Numbered from the stretch's first letter, positions 7,437-17,528 are shown. The stretch: DNA of 64,000 bases from Methanocorpusculum vombati (GCF_026891935.1 NZ_JAPTGC010000010.1:1-64000), one strand, 5' to 3'. Numbers and translations are program-made. Notes: generated from the sequence alone by a model not told the origin.

Positions 7437-8837
7437 CTATCGGCCTCCCTCCTCAGCCGCATCACCACGGAACCACGAAAACAACACACCCACCACCGCC
7501 AGCCCCGCACAGAACACCATCGAAACCTGCAGCGCCTCCAGAAAATCCGGATACATCTCCGGCCCCAGCATATCATCCCCGCCCTCAAAAATCGTAATCG
7601 CCGACATACACACCGCCATCGAAATCGCCATACCCGCCTGCCGCATCACCGCCACAATCCCCGACGCCGCACTAAACTCACTCGCCTGCACCGACCCCAT
7701 AATCGCATTCGTATTCGGAGCCACAAACAACGCCGACCCCAGACCAATACACACCTGCGCAACCATAATATACTGCAGATCCGTCTCAAGACCCAGACCC
7801 GCAAGCAAAAGAACCCCCACCATCGAAAGCAGCATACCCCCCGTAACAATATACCGCGGATCCACCCGGTCCGACACCTTCCCCGCAACCGGCGTCATAA
7901 CCGCCTGAATCAACGGCTGGAAAAAAATCACCATACCCGCATGAACCGGACTCAACTGCCCGATCGACTGCAAATACAAACTCACAAAAAACACCGACCC
8001 CGCCGTACACCCGTAATTCAGCAGCGCTGCATACGCAGACCGGGCAAACCGCCGGTTCACAAAAAACAACCGCACCCGCAGCACCGGCGACAAAACCCGC
8101 AGCTCATACCACACAAACACCACCATCACCACCGCACCCGCAACCACCAACCCCGCTGAAACCAAACTCGGCAGCGTAGAAAGACCAAACATCGTACAAA
8201 ACATCCCCGCCGCATAAAGAACCGTCCCGAACACATCAAACCGTCCCTCACCCGCAAACCTCACCTCATCACGGAAAAACCACCACATCAGAACCCCCGC
8301 AACAACCGCCATCGGCACCATCACCGCAAACACCGACCGCCACCCAAACACATCCGTCAGAACCCCTCCCAGAACCGGCCCAGCCGACGCTCCCACATAC
8401 ACCATCGCCGCATTCACCCCAAACGCCGCCCCCCGCTCCCGCGGCGGATACACCCGCGACAGAATCGCAAGACCCGTCACCATCAAAAACGACGTACCAC
8501 AGGCCGCAACCACCCGGAGAACCAAAAGAACACCATACGTCGGAGCAACCACCGACAACCCGCATGCAACCCCCACAATCACCGCACCCAGCAGATACGA
8601 CCGCTTATACCCCATCATATCCGACAACCGGGACGCAGGAATCAGAAAAATCGCATTCGCCAAAATAAAAATCGTCGACAACCAGCCAAGATCCCGTGCC
8701 ACCACCCCGAACGCCACACCAATCTCCGGCATAGCAAGAACAATCATCGAACCAATAAGCGGACTTAACACCGCACCGATCGACGTCGCGAACAAAATCA
8801 GCCGGTTCGTCCGGACATCCGCCGCCATCGCACTCAC
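7437..8837 (-). CDS. MFS drug exporter, DHA2 (14-helix) type
   Basis: 466 residues, polytopic. N-terminal MFS motifs are present: LSDMMGYKRSYLLGA (motif A, about residues 71-85) and RVVAACGTSFLMV (motif B region). GVNAAMVYVGASAGPVLGG (about 140-158) is the antiporter motif C. The length and fold fit the 14-segment proton-driven multidrug exporters. A GTG at 8837 directly follows the stop of endonuclease III; the ATG at 8828 (MAADVRT) is an equally good start. It is probably co-transcribed with nth. The substrate cannot be read from sequence. The window has two more members of the family (16107 and 63784). Confidence 0.85.
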   Translation of the reverse strand: MSAMAADVRTNRLILFATSIGAVLSPLIGSMIVLAMPEIGVAFGVVARDLGWLSTIFILANAIFLIPASRLSDMMGYKRSYLLGAVIVGVACGLSVVAPTYGVLLVLRVVAACGTSFLMVTGLAILSRVYPPRERGAAFGVNAAMVYVGASAGPVLGGVLTDVFGWRSVFAVMVPMAVVAGVLMWWFFRDEVRFAGEGRFDVFGTVLYAAGMFCTMFGLSTLPSLVSAGLVVAGAVVMVVFVWYELRVLSPVLRVRLFFVNRRFARSAYAALLNYGCTAGSVFFVSLYLQSIGQLSPVHAGMVIFFQPLIQAVMTPVAGKVSDRVDPRYIVTGGMLLSMVGVLLLAGLGLETDLQYIMVAQVCIGLGSALFVAPNTNAIMGSVQASEFSAASGIVAVMRQAGMAISMAVCMSAITIFEGGDDMLGPEMYPDFLEALQVSMVFCAGLAVVGVLFSWFRGDAAEEGGR

Positions 8838-9488
8838 TCAGTCCGCCCTATCCTTACAGCCCGCTCCACAGCAGTCACGAATCACACACCGCTCACACGC
8901 AGGTCTCTTTGCCGTACACACCGCTCTCCCGTGACTGATCAGCAGAAAATTAATCTCGCCCCACCACTCCCGCGGAAACAACCTCATCAAATCCTGCTCA
9001 ATCTTATTCGGATCCATATTCTCCGAAAACCCGATCCGCTGCGACAAACGACCCACATGCGTATCAACCGCCACACCATCCGCAACCCCGAACGCATGAT
9101 TCGTCACAATATTCGCCGTCTTCCGCCCCACACCCGGAAGCGTCACAAGCTCCGCAATCGTTTGCGGCACCTCACCCCCGAACCTCTCACACAGACACCT
9201 CGCCGTCCCGACAATATTTCGCGCCTTCGTATGATAAAACCCCGCAGGATGAATAATCCGCTCAACCTCCCGCAGATCCGCCCCCGCAAGCGCCTGCGGA
9301 TCCGGATACCGCGAAAAAAGCTCATCCCGCAGACCATTGATCGTAACATCCGTAGTCTGGGCCGACAAAATCGTCATAATCAGAATCTGAAACGGATTCT
9401 CAAACTTCAGAAAATTCATATCCTCCCGTGTATGCGGATAAACACGGTTCAGCTCGGTGAGAACAGACACAGCCTCTGCAGAATTCAT
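8838..9488 (-). CDS. nth: Endonuclease III
   Basis: 216 residues. DNA glycosylase/AP lyase of base excision repair acting on oxidised pyrimidines. The helix-hairpin-helix is LPGVGRKTANIV with the catalytic lysine (about residue 122), followed by the catalytic aspartate in VDTHVGRL (about 140). A C-terminal [4Fe-4S] loop is present, with cysteines spaced C-X6-C-X2-C-X5-C (from CTAKRPACERC). The length equals the bacterial/archaeal norm. It is directly followed by the MFS exporter gene, whose GTG start touches this stop, and preceded by tRNA-Pro on the same strand. Confidence 0.95.
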   Translation of the reverse strand: MNSAEAVSVLTELNRVYPHTREDMNFLKFENPFQILIMTILSAQTTDVTINGLRDELFSRYPDPQALAGADLREVERIIHPAGFYHTKARNIVGTARCLCERFGGEVPQTIAELVTLPGVGRKTANIVTNHAFGVADGVAVDTHVGRLSQRIGFSENMDPNKIEQDLMRLFPREWWGEINFLLISHGRAVCTAKRPACERCVIRDCCGAGCKDRAD

Positions 9489-9495
9489 AAAAGAA

Positions 9496-9570
9496 TGGGG
9501 CAGCCCAGATTCGAACTGGGGTCAAAGCGTCCCAAACGCTCTAGGATGGACCAGGCTACCCTACTGCCCC
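9496..9570 (-). tRNA. tRNA-Pro (UGG)
   Basis: Minus-strand cloverleaf: acceptor GGGGCAG pairs with CTGCCCC, discriminator A, T-loop TTCGAAT, anticodon loop TTTGGGA giving anticodon TGG (proline, CCA codons). No intron and no encoded CCA. Confidence 0.95.
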
Positions 9571-9706
9571 GCCTGATGCACTATATATTCGCATGACGCC
9601 CTTAAAAAAGGATAGGATAGTTCGGTGATGCGCCGTTACTCCTGAACATCCCACAGAAAACCCGGAACACCCAAAAATTTCCAACTCTGATGCAACAAAA
9701 GAATTG

Positions 9707-10195
9707 CTACCTCAGACACCCGTCACAAAACGCAAACAACCCCGCCGACGCCCGCTCATACCCCGCACACGCCTCCCTCGGCAGCTCACTACACCCGATC
9801 TCCTCCACCGGAATCGAAAACACCTGATCCGGATCATCCGGCAGACCCCCCACCCCCACAATCAGAAACAACGGCATCCTCTCAAAATGGGCAAACTGCT
9901 TATACGCCCGCACCTGCTCAAACGTACCGCACTCAACAACATCACAATCCCCCTTCTCCGGCGTATGAAACACCGGCTGAAACACACACACCACCGCAAA
10001 CCGCTTCCCGGACACCGTATCCGTCACCAGAAAATCCGGAACAATATCGCCATCCGCATCCGGCCGCTCGATCACAAACTCATCGGGAAACATCCCAAGA
10101 ACGTACTCCTCGAACGCCTTACACAGCACCTCGTGCTGCTGCTCAGCCTCAATAACATCACCGAGCTCATGGCCGAATACACTCCGAAATCCCAT
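9707..10195 (-). CDS. Hypothetical protein, possible nuclease-fold
   Basis: 162 residues from the ATG at 10195 (MGFRSVFGHELGDVIEAEQQ). An upstream extension to 10297 has unnatural composition and was rejected; a TATA-like CATATTTGAATA lies 20-30 nt before 10195. The core runs VIERPDADGDIVPDFLV, then RFAVVCVFQP, then EQVRAYKQFA. This resembles the acidic-strand layout of PD-(D/E)XK nuclease folds, but the lysine of the motif is not evident (VCVF instead of ExK), so an inactive or distant member is possible. No operon partner. Confidence 0.55.
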   Translation of the reverse strand: MGFRSVFGHELGDVIEAEQQHEVLCKAFEEYVLGMFPDEFVIERPDADGDIVPDFLVTDTVSGKRFAVVCVFQPVFHTPEKGDCDVVECGTFEQVRAYKQFAHFERMPLFLIVGVGGLPDDPDQVFSIPVEEIGCSELPREACAGYERASAGLFAFCDGCLR

Positions 10196-10406
10196 GCATC
10201 TAACTTGCACGGGTTCATATTTGAATATTGTGTCCTGACCCCGCACCCCACACCCCGCGCGACACACAAAAAACACCACAAACCCCGCAGCACCCAAAAC
10301 CTGCCCGTTCCCGGACGAACACAGAACACCAAAGCCGGAATTTCAAATTCGACAAATGCAGAACACCACATTAACAATCACAGAACCGATCCTCAGACCA
10401 CAGGGT

Positions 10407-10459
10407 ATTTATCAAATCTACATGATAAATAATGTTAATCCTTTCCACCACCGTGGAAA
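10407..10459 (+). promoter_or_regulatory. Promoter with two inverted repeats
   Basis: ATTTATCA-N8-TGATAAAT at 10407-10430 (perfect 8-bp arms) overlaps the likely TATA box (TATTTATC). A second inverted repeat, TTTCCAC-N4-GTGGAAA at 10442-10459, lies in the untranslated leader of the acyl-CoA synthetase gene. Both could be operator sites. Confidence 0.45.
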
Positions 10460-10497
10460 CGCGGTCACGCAAACCGCGAACGAATGGAGATAGAACC

Positions 10498-12564
10498 ATG
10501 TCAACACATGCCAACACCAAAATGCTCTCCGAAGCAGACGGGTATGACCTTCTGCGGAGATTCAACGTACCGGCCCCGATCTTCGAGATCGTCACCAGTC
10601 CCGAATCCGCAGCAGCCGCGGCCGCAAAAATCGGATACCCGGTTGTCATGAAGATCGTCAGCCCCCAGATCATTCACAAAAGTGACGCGGGAGGTGTAAT
10701 CGTCGGCATCAAAACCGATGAAGAAGCAAAAACCGCATACAATACCATCATCACCTCCGTAAAAGCCTACAACCCCGACGCCGAAATCAAAGGAATCATC
10801 GTCGAAGAAATGGCAAAACCCGGCCTGGAACTCATCATCGGCGGAAAAATCGACCCGGCGTTCGGCCGCGTCATCACCTTCGGCCTTGGCGGCACCCTCG
10901 TCGAATTCCATAAAGACGTCGGTATCCGCATCCTCCCCTGCACCGACGACGAAATCCACAGTCTCATCAAACAGATCAAAGGATACAAACTCATCTCCGG
11001 CTACCGCGGTGACGCACCCAAAGACGAAGAGTTCCTCTTCCGCACCTTAAAGAACGCCTGTGAATTCTTTGAAAAGAACGAAAACGTCGTAGAATTCGAC
11101 ATCAACCCGCTCCGTCTCTACGAAAAAGGCGGCTGCGCAGTCGACGCACGCGTCATCGTACAGGACACCCCTGTTACCCTCCCGCCGCATTACGACGCAT
11201 CCAAAATCGTCCCCATCGACTACTACAAACCCCGGTCCGTCGCCGTCATCGGCGCATCCGACGACAAAACCAAAATGGGTTACGCCGTGTTCCACAACCT
11301 CCTGCAGTTCCCCGGCAAAGTCTACCCGGTCAACAACAAACGCAGCGAAATCCAGGGCGTCAAATGTTACCCCACCCTGTCCGCCATCCCCGGCCCCGTT
11401 GACATGGTGGCAATCACCGTCCCGGCCCAGCTCGTACCCGGCATCATGGAAGAATGCGGGCAGAAAGGCGTCAAAATGGCAGTCGTCATCACCGCAGGAT
11501 TCAAGGAAATGGACGAAGACGGTCGTGCCCTCGAAAACCGCATGGTTGAAATCGCCAAAAGCTACGGCATCCGCATCGTCGGCCCGAACTGTCTCGGTCT
11601 CATCCTCCCGCCGTACAAACTCGACACCACCTACGTATCCACCTCCCCGCTGCCGGGCGACCTTGCCTTCATCTCCCAGTCCGGCGCAATCGTCAACGCC
11701 GTCGTTGGCATCTCACTCTCCGAAGGCTCCGAAATGGGATACTCCGAAGTCGTATCGGTCGGCAACCAGTCCGACCTCGACTTCCTCGACTACATGAGCT
11801 ACGCCCAGCGCGACCCGCACACCAAAGCAATCATCCTCTACATCGAAGAGATCAAAAACGGCGTAGCCTTCATGGAAATGGCAAAAGAGATCACCAAAAC
11901 CAAACCCATCGTCGCAATCAAAGCAGGATCCTCCCAGCGCGGTCAGGCCGCAGCCGCCTCCCACACCGGCTCACTCTCCGGCGCCTACGAAGTCTACATG
12001 GAAGCCTTCCGCAAATGCGGCGTAACCCCGGTTAAAACACTCCCCGGCGCATTCAAAGTCGCAAAAATCCTCTCCGACGCAAACCGCGCACCCAAAGGAC
12101 GCCGCGCGGTCGTCATCACCAATGCCGGAGGATTTGCCGTCCTCTCCAACGACTACGCCGAAACATGGGGAATTGACATCATCGACCTCCCCAAAGAAAT
12201 GATCGACGAGATGAACACCTTCCTCCCGCCGTTCTGGAACAAAAACAACCCGATCGACCTTCTGGGAGACGCGGACGAAGCACGGTTCCGCGGCGTCTTT
12301 GACGTACTCTGCCGTAACCAGGACCTCTGGGACATGGCAATCCTCGTCAACTTCCCCAACAAAGTATTAAGCCCCGAACAGGTAGCCCGCGTCCTGATCG
12401 ACTACTCAAAGAAGACCGACAACCTGCTGGTCGGAACACTCGTCGGCGGCGACTGCATGAAACCCGGCGTATCCCTGCTTGCCCAGCACAACATCCCGGT
12501 ATTTGAAGAACTGGAGTTCACCTACCGTACCCTCGGCCACTTAAGCTGGACCGCCGACCGATAA
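10498..12564 (+). CDS. ADP-forming acyl-CoA synthetase (fused beta-alpha type)
   Basis: 688 residues from the ATG at 10498 (GGAGATAGA upstream). Interconverts an acyl-CoA such as acetyl-CoA, ADP and phosphate with the free acid, CoA and ATP. An ATP-grasp domain is at the N-terminus (about 1-225, with GYPVVMKIVSPQIIHKSDAG). A CoA-binding Rossmann domain follows (PRSVAVIGASDD, about 243-254). The ligase domain contains ASHTGSLSGA, whose histidine (about residue 488) is the phosphohistidine carrier. The beta part precedes the alpha part, the reverse of the order in the usual alpha-beta fusions. A monocistronic unit with its own promoter and terminator. Acyl specificity not predictable. Confidence 0.9.
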   Translation: MSTHANTKMLSEADGYDLLRRFNVPAPIFEIVTSPESAAAAAAKIGYPVVMKIVSPQIIHKSDAGGVIVGIKTDEEAKTAYNTIITSVKAYNPDAEIKGIIVEEMAKPGLELIIGGKIDPAFGRVITFGLGGTLVEFHKDVGIRILPCTDDEIHSLIKQIKGYKLISGYRGDAPKDEEFLFRTLKNACEFFEKNENVVEFDINPLRLYEKGGCAVDARVIVQDTPVTLPPHYDASKIVPIDYYKPRSVAVIGASDDKTKMGYAVFHNLLQFPGKVYPVNNKRSEIQGVKCYPTLSAIPGPVDMVAITVPAQLVPGIMEECGQKGVKMAVVITAGFKEMDEDGRALENRMVEIAKSYGIRIVGPNCLGLILPPYKLDTTYVSTSPLPGDLAFISQSGAIVNAVVGISLSEGSEMGYSEVVSVGNQSDLDFLDYMSYAQRDPHTKAIILYIEEIKNGVAFMEMAKEITKTKPIVAIKAGSSQRGQAAAASHTGSLSGAYEVYMEAFRKCGVTPVKTLPGAFKVAKILSDANRAPKGRRAVVITNAGGFAVLSNDYAETWGIDIIDLPKEMIDEMNTFLPPFWNKNNPIDLLGDADEARFRGVFDVLCRNQDLWDMAILVNFPNKVLSPEQVARVLIDYSKKTDNLLVGTLVGGDCMKPGVSLLAQHNIPVFEELEFTYRTLGHLSWTADR

Positions 12565-12581
12565 CCCTGCATATTGGCAGT

Positions 12582-12620
12582 CCCGGGTTGAATCTTTACA
12601 AACCCGGGCCTTTCTTTTTT
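12582..12620 (+). terminator. Hairpin plus T-tract
   Basis: CCCGGGTT at 12582-12589 pairs with AACCCGGG at 12601-12608 around an 11-nt loop. CCTTTCTTTTTT follows, 18 nt after the stop of the acyl-CoA synthetase gene. Archaeal termination relies mainly on the T-tract. Confidence 0.7.
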
Positions 12621-12807
12621 AGAGGTGGCAGATTTGTTATCAGGAATGTTTAAGAGGTTTGGGTATTTGACAATACACCTGTCTGAACGGGAACTCGTTC
12701 CTCACAGTACAGATGTTCCACAGTTGATCGGGTTGGTGTCGCAACAATTTAATAGGGATACCTAACCATTTTACTATATCTGCCAATCAATATAGTACTA
12801 CACGGTG

Positions 12808-13305
12808 ATGTGTATGGGATCAGGGTATGTTTATCATTGTCCGGACTGTGGAGAGGCGACCTATGTTGCTCTTGGAATTGGATCTGAATACACACCGATC
12901 AAGGTCTTTTACGGGGATGACGTAGACCCGCCGCTCCTCAAAGATTTCCTGCCGGATCTGCAGTACCGCACTGCCGCACTCCTGCTTCAGAGCGGCGGCG
13001 TTCCTGATACTACACATCCCGGCTGTTACGGTCAGAAGCTCTACTACTGCCCCCACTGCAGAATCCTGAAAGTAAAGTTCTTCTGCACCATTGTAAAAAA
13101 CAAGCAGTCCTGGAACCCGGTCTACACCTGCGAACTCTGCGGACGTTCCCTGATACTTGCGCCGAATCAGGAAAACGGCGACGACCCGTCCCGGGACCAG
13201 ATGGCAGGAGCCGACGGCGAAGTGCTCAGGATTCGCTGCATGAAATGCAAACGCATCTACTTTGCACCGGAAAGCGGATGCACCTCGAAAATTCTGTGGG
13301 ACTAA
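12808..13305 (+). CDS. Multi-zinc-ribbon hypothetical protein
   Basis: 165 residues. Four CxxC knuckles: CPDC (near the N-terminus), CPHC (about 85), CELC (about 110) and CMKC (about 148). These could form two zinc ribbons flanking a central region, so the protein probably binds nucleic acid or another protein. Starts at GTG 12805, ATG 12808 and ATG 12814 are all possible. I chose 12808 because the TATA-like ACTATATC at 12773-12780 lies about 30 nt upstream, as in other leaderless genes here. It stands alone and converges with the DUF711 gene (21 nt apart). Confidence 0.65.
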   Translation: MCMGSGYVYHCPDCGEATYVALGIGSEYTPIKVFYGDDVDPPLLKDFLPDLQYRTAALLLQSGGVPDTTHPGCYGQKLYYCPHCRILKVKFFCTIVKNKQSWNPVYTCELCGRSLILAPNQENGDDPSRDQMAGADGEVLRIRCMKCKRIYFAPESGCTSKILWD

Positions 13306-13326
13306 CCCGCCCCACAAATAAAAAAA

Positions 13327-14691
13327 TTAATTTTTAAAACTGTGAATCGGCGCGGGAATCCGTCCTCCGCGGTTCACAAACTCCGCACAGGAAAAACGGT
13401 TCACCGGCTGGATTGGCGCATATCCTAAAAGACCGCCGAACTCCACCGTATCACCAAGATCTTTTCCGATCACCGGAATCAGGCGGACCGCTGTTGTCTT
13501 CTGGTTAATCATACCAATCGCCGCCTCATCCGCAATAATTCCTGCAATCGTTGTTGCAGGCGTACTTCCCGGAACCGCAATCATATCCAGACCAACCGAA
13601 CACACACACGTCATCGCCTCCAGCTTTTCCAGTGTCAGCGCGCCGCGGTTCACCGCATCGATCATACCCTGATCCTCACTGACCGGAATAAACGCGCCGG
13701 ACAGGCCGCCGACGAACGAACTTGCCATAACACCGCCTTTCTTCACCTGATCATTCAGCAGCGCAAGAGCCGCCGTCGTTCCGGGGGCACCCACCGACTC
13801 AAGACCCATCTCCTCCAAAATCTCGGCAACACTGTCCCCGATCGCAGGAGTCGGCGCAAGAGACAGATCCACAATACCGAACGGAACACCGAGCCGTTCG
13901 GACGCCTCCTGTGCAACCAGCTGACCGATCCGCGTCACCTTAAACGCCGTCTTCTTCACCGTCTCGCAGAGAACCTCAAAGTTCTTCCCCCGCACCGATT
14001 CAAGCGCATGCTTGACCACGCCGGGCCCGCTTACTCCGACGTTCACCACCGCGTCCGCCTCGGTTACCCCGTGGAACGCACCTGCCATGAACGGGTTATC
14101 GTCGGGCGCATTACAGAAGACCACCAGTTTCGCACAGCCGAGCGAATCATTCTCCTGCGTAGCCTTTGCCGTCTCAAGCACAATCTCGCCCATCAGCTTC
14201 ACCGCATCCATGTTGATACCGGTCTTCGTGGACCCGATATTGACCGAGCTGCACACCCGTTCCGTCTGCGCAAGTGCCTGCGGAATGGAACGGATCAGAT
14301 TTTCATCCGCCGGTGTCATCCCTTTCGACACAAGCGCCGAGTAGCCGCCGAGGAAGTTCACGCCGGTATCCGCCGCAGCACGATCCAGCGTTTTTGCAAT
14401 CGTTACAAAATCCTCCGGTGTTTTGCATGCCTGTCCGCCGACCAGCGCGATGGGCGTAACGGAAATACGTTTGTTGACGATCGGAATGCCGAACTCAAGT
14501 TCTATTTCTTTTCCGGTAGAGACGAGATCCTTTGCAACCCGCGTGATCTTTGCGTAGATCTTTTCGTTCAGCCGGGTAAGGTCTGCATCGCAGCAGTCCA
14601 GCAGACTGATGCCGAGCGTAATGGTTCGCACGTCGAGCTTTTCCTGCTCGATCATTTTGTTCGTTTCATTGACCTCGAAAATATTGATCAT
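13327..14691 (-). CDS. DUF711 / UPF0210 (PFL-like) family protein
   Basis: 454 residues, a soluble protein of the conserved DUF711 family found in bacteria and archaea. Recognisable stretches are [15 protein letters not shown] near the N-terminus, [16 protein letters not shown] in the middle and [20 protein letters not shown] toward the C-terminus. The full length agrees with the family. Biochemical function is not established. It is the second gene of a two-gene operon, 9 nt after the ACT-domain protein at 14701-14973. That pairing is a conserved one, which suggests that the ACT protein senses an amino acid and controls this enzyme-like partner. Confidence 0.9.
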   Translation of the reverse strand: MINIFEVNETNKMIEQEKLDVRTITLGISLLDCCDADLTRLNEKIYAKITRVAKDLVSTGKEIELEFGIPIVNKRISVTPIALVGGQACKTPEDFVTIAKTLDRAAADTGVNFLGGYSALVSKGMTPADENLIRSIPQALAQTERVCSSVNIGSTKTGINMDAVKLMGEIVLETAKATQENDSLGCAKLVVFCNAPDDNPFMAGAFHGVTEADAVVNVGVSGPGVVKHALESVRGKNFEVLCETVKKTAFKVTRIGQLVAQEASERLGVPFGIVDLSLAPTPAIGDSVAEILEEMGLESVGAPGTTAALALLNDQVKKGGVMASSFVGGLSGAFIPVSEDQGMIDAVNRGALTLEKLEAMTCVCSVGLDMIAVPGSTPATTIAGIIADEAAIGMINQKTTAVRLIPVIGKDLGDTVEFGGLLGYAPIQPVNRFSCAEFVNRGGRIPAPIHSFKN

Positions 14692-14700
14692 GGTACCTCC

Positions 14701-14973
14701 TCAGATACGGTGCATCTTGGTAAAGATGTCCTCGTGCTGGCAGCGGATCTTTACTCCGATCTCCTCACCGATCCGGTCGAGGTCCTGTACCATTTCACCG
14801 AACGGTTTGGGCGATGCGGTCGCGTCTGCGATCATCATCATGTTGAAGTAGCCCTGCACAATCGTCTGGGAAATATCCTCAACGTTTACTTTGTTCTCCG
14901 CAAGGTAACTGCATACCTTTGCAATAATCCCCACAGTGTCCTTTCCTACAACGGTAATAATGGTCTTTGTCAT
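14701..14973 (-). CDS. ACT domain protein (UPF0237 family)
   Basis: 90 residues comprising one ACT domain plus a short helix: TKTIITVVGKDTVGIIAKVC at the start, then a second strand-helix unit (QTIVQGYFNMMMIADA). Short ACT proteins of this size resemble the glycine cleavage regulator GcvR half and usually bind small ligands such as amino acids in dimers. First gene of the operon with DUF711 (9 nt gap). The upstream 119 nt contain the promoter region shared divergently with the TPR gene at 15093. Confidence 0.9.
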   Translation of the reverse strand: MTKTIITVVGKDTVGIIAKVCSYLAENKVNVEDISQTIVQGYFNMMMIADATASPKPFGEMVQDLDRIGEEIGVKIRCQHEDIFTKMHRI

Positions 14974-15092
14974 TCTCGATGTCCTCGCCGGTTCAAATGT
15001 CGTGTATGTATTCGCGTTCCCGCATCAAATAGATTGTTGCACGTGGTTTCAGTCAGCACTCTTTTTCTCTTCAGCCTGCCAATAACAGATCT

Positions 15093-16106
15093 ATGACACA
15101 CCCCGTATCAGTACAGACCGCAGAACATCTCACTGCAGAACGGAAATACGCCGACGCCGCAGATATCTACCGGAGTCTTCTGGAAAATGCGGAGAACAAA
15201 ACCGATGCGGCACTCTGGTGCGGTCTTGGCCGTGTGCTGATGCAGGACCAGCAGTTCTATGATGCAATCGATGCGTTCACCACCGCTGACGGTCTTGCAC
15301 CGGAGAATCCGGAAATCATGGCAGCTCTTGGTGATGCTCTTGCAACCGTGCATGAGTATGAAGAGGCAAAACTGTGGTTTGAAAAAGCCGCATCCCTCGC
15401 AGACAATATCCGCTACCAGCTCAGAGCCGGCGACATGCTCGCGTACCTCGGGAAATACGATGAAGCTCTGGTATATTATACGCTTCTTTCCTCGAAGTAT
15501 CCGGACAATGCCGATCTCCTGCACAATAAGGGAAAAGTGCTTCATCATCTCGGCCGGACAACCGATGCGATGAACACGATTTTAGCGGAGATACAGCTTC
15601 GCAAAGATATGGTGGAACAGTCGCCCGATGCCCGCTCCTACGCAAAACTCGCAGCCGCCTATAAGCGCATCAGCCTGTGGCAGGAAGCAGAAGACGCGTA
15701 TGCCGAAGCGGTCAAACTTGCTCCGGAAAATCCGGAGTATCATATGTTTCTTGGATCCGCCCGGGTGATGAACGGAAAAGAGACCGAAGGTGTTGCCGAG
15801 TATGAGAAAGCGGCGGAGCTCTCCAGTGAAAATTTCTCGTTTCTGTCCGAGATTGCCGAGTCGGCAACGAAGTTCAAGATGTATGAAGCTGCTGTCCGGA
15901 TTTACACCCGGGCGCTTGCGGTCCGGAACATCAATGGGGATGCATGGGCCGGTATTGCATACGCTCTTCTGATGCTGGACCAGAAGACCGAAGCCAAAGC
16001 ATTTTTCGAGATGGCCAAGGCAACGGGGTCGATGCGGGAGATTCCGTGGGCCGACAAGCTGCATAAGAGTTACAAGACCGAGGCACTGGATCGGGCATTT
16101 CCGTAA
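15093..16106 (+). CDS. Tetratricopeptide repeat protein
   Basis: 337 residues, helical throughout, made of about eight to nine TPR units. Examples are KYADAADIYRSLLENAENKT near the N-terminus, QFYDAIDAFTTADGLAPENP, and LWQEAEDAYAEAVKLAPENP with canonical alanine/glycine and proline positions. No signal peptide, so it is probably a cytoplasmic scaffold. The ATG follows AACAGATCT without a Shine-Dalgarno. The stop codon TAA is directly followed by the ATG of an MFS exporter (16107), so the two form an operon. The partner protein is not known. Confidence 0.85.
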   Translation: MTHPVSVQTAEHLTAERKYADAADIYRSLLENAENKTDAALWCGLGRVLMQDQQFYDAIDAFTTADGLAPENPEIMAALGDALATVHEYEEAKLWFEKAASLADNIRYQLRAGDMLAYLGKYDEALVYYTLLSSKYPDNADLLHNKGKVLHHLGRTTDAMNTILAEIQLRKDMVEQSPDARSYAKLAAAYKRISLWQEAEDAYAEAVKLAPENPEYHMFLGSARVMNGKETEGVAEYEKAAELSSENFSFLSEIAESATKFKMYEAAVRIYTRALAVRNINGDAWAGIAYALLMLDQKTEAKAFFEMAKATGSMREIPWADKLHKSYKTEALDRAFP

Positions 16107-17528
16107 ATGTATCGTACCGTTACTGACTCCTCTCATCTGAAGAAGCTGCTTGCGGTGATAGCTCTGGCGATCTTTATCGATTCGCTGGATGGTTCGATTG
16201 TGAATATTGCCCTGCCGACGATCGCGGAAGGATTTTCCGTGGATATGTCAACGGCGGCATGGGTGATCATGGCCTATTTTTTGTTTCTGGTGGGTCTGAT
16301 TCCGCTGTTCGGCAAGATTGCGGATCACGGACGGTTACAGGAGGTTTTCTGCTGCGGGTTTGTGGTGTTTACGGCCGGGTCGGTTGCCTGCGGTCTTGCG
16401 CCGGATCTTCTGATGCTGGTACTTTCCCGGGCGGTCCAGGGCGTGGGAGCGTCGATGATTGCGGTTGTGGCACCGCTGCTGGTGGTGCGGCTGATGCCTC
16501 CGCGTCACTGGGGGATGGGTATGGGGATGGCGGCTACGGCGGGAGCGGTTGCGCTGGTGTTCGGGCCGGTTCTCGGCGGGATTCTGACGGAGTATCTGTC
16601 GTGGCACTGGTGTTTTTTTATCAATGTCCCGGTGGGGATTGCGGCGGTTGTTCTTGGTCTGCGGATTATTCCCAAAGCCGAGCGCCAGCCCAAAGTCCGG
16701 TTTGATCTGGCGGGGGCGGTGCTGATCTTTACGGCGATGGCGTCGCTGATCTATCTTTTGGAACGGGGGATTCCGCTCGGATGGACGAGTCCGCAGGTGG
16801 TTTTCTGCGGCGTTGTGTTTGCCGTGTCTGTTGTGATCTTTCTTCTCCGGGAGCTTCGCGTGGCGGATCCGATTCTGCGGGTACGGGTGTTTCGGTCGAT
16901 TCCGTTTACGTTTGTGGTTTCGTCGTACTTTTTGATCAGTGTGGTGTATGCGGGATTTTTGTATATTGTTCCGTTTTATCTGTCGATTGTGCTGGGGATG
17001 TCGCCTGCGGTGTCGGGTCTGATTCTTCTGATCAGTTCGGTTATTACGGCGGTGATGGGGCTGCCGTCCGGTGCGTTGTCGGACCGGATCGGGGCACGCT
17101 GGCTGGTGACGGCGGCAGGGGTTGTGCGGGTGCTGTTCTGTCTGGTGATGGCGGTGATGGTGCCGGAGTCCGGTCTGTTCTGGATTCTTCTTCTGATGGT
17201 TCTGTCGGGTCTGACGTTTGGTATTTCGGGCGGCCCGTCCAGTGCCCGGATTATTGAGCATGCGCCGGAGGGGGAAGGGGGAACCGGGTCGGTGATGATG
17301 ATGCTGTCGCAGTACAGCGGGATGGTGGTGGGTGTTGCGCTGTATGCGCTGGTGTTTAATCTGACGGTTCCGGGTGCTGCGGGTGTTGCGGTGGGTCTGT
17401 TGCAGATGGAGCAGTTTCTGCCGGGCTTTCATATGACCGGTGTGTTCGGGGCGGCCGCGTCAGCGGTTGTGGTGGTGCTGTCGGTGGTGGTGAAGGACAG
17501 GGTTGCGGGGAAGACGGGTTCGGTGTAG
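16107..17528 (+). CDS. MFS drug exporter, DHA2 (14-helix) type
   Basis: 473 residues, polytopic, homologous in layout to the exporters at 7437 and 63784. It begins with a helix containing DSLDGSIVNIALPTIAEGF, the signature of the EmrB/QacA group (conserved D in helix 1). Motif A is GKIADHGRLQEVF and the antiporter motif C is AGAVALVFGPVLGG. It probably exports hydrophobic drugs or metabolites in exchange for protons. Translation starts with no gap after the TPR gene. GC content is high and typical of its neighbours. Confidence 0.88.
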   Translation: MYRTVTDSSHLKKLLAVIALAIFIDSLDGSIVNIALPTIAEGFSVDMSTAAWVIMAYFLFLVGLIPLFGKIADHGRLQEVFCCGFVVFTAGSVACGLAPDLLMLVLSRAVQGVGASMIAVVAPLLVVRLMPPRHWGMGMGMAATAGAVALVFGPVLGGILTEYLSWHWCFFINVPVGIAAVVLGLRIIPKAERQPKVRFDLAGAVLIFTAMASLIYLLERGIPLGWTSPQVVFCGVVFAVSVVIFLLRELRVADPILRVRVFRSIPFTFVVSSYFLISVVYAGFLYIVPFYLSIVLGMSPAVSGLILLISSVITAVMGLPSGALSDRIGARWLVTAAGVVRVLFCLVMAVMVPESGLFWILLLMVLSGLTFGISGGPSSARIIEHAPEGEGGTGSVMMMLSQYSGMVVGVALYALVFNLTVPGAAGVAVGLLQMEQFLPGFHMTGVFGAAASAVVVVLSVVVKDRVAGKTGSV

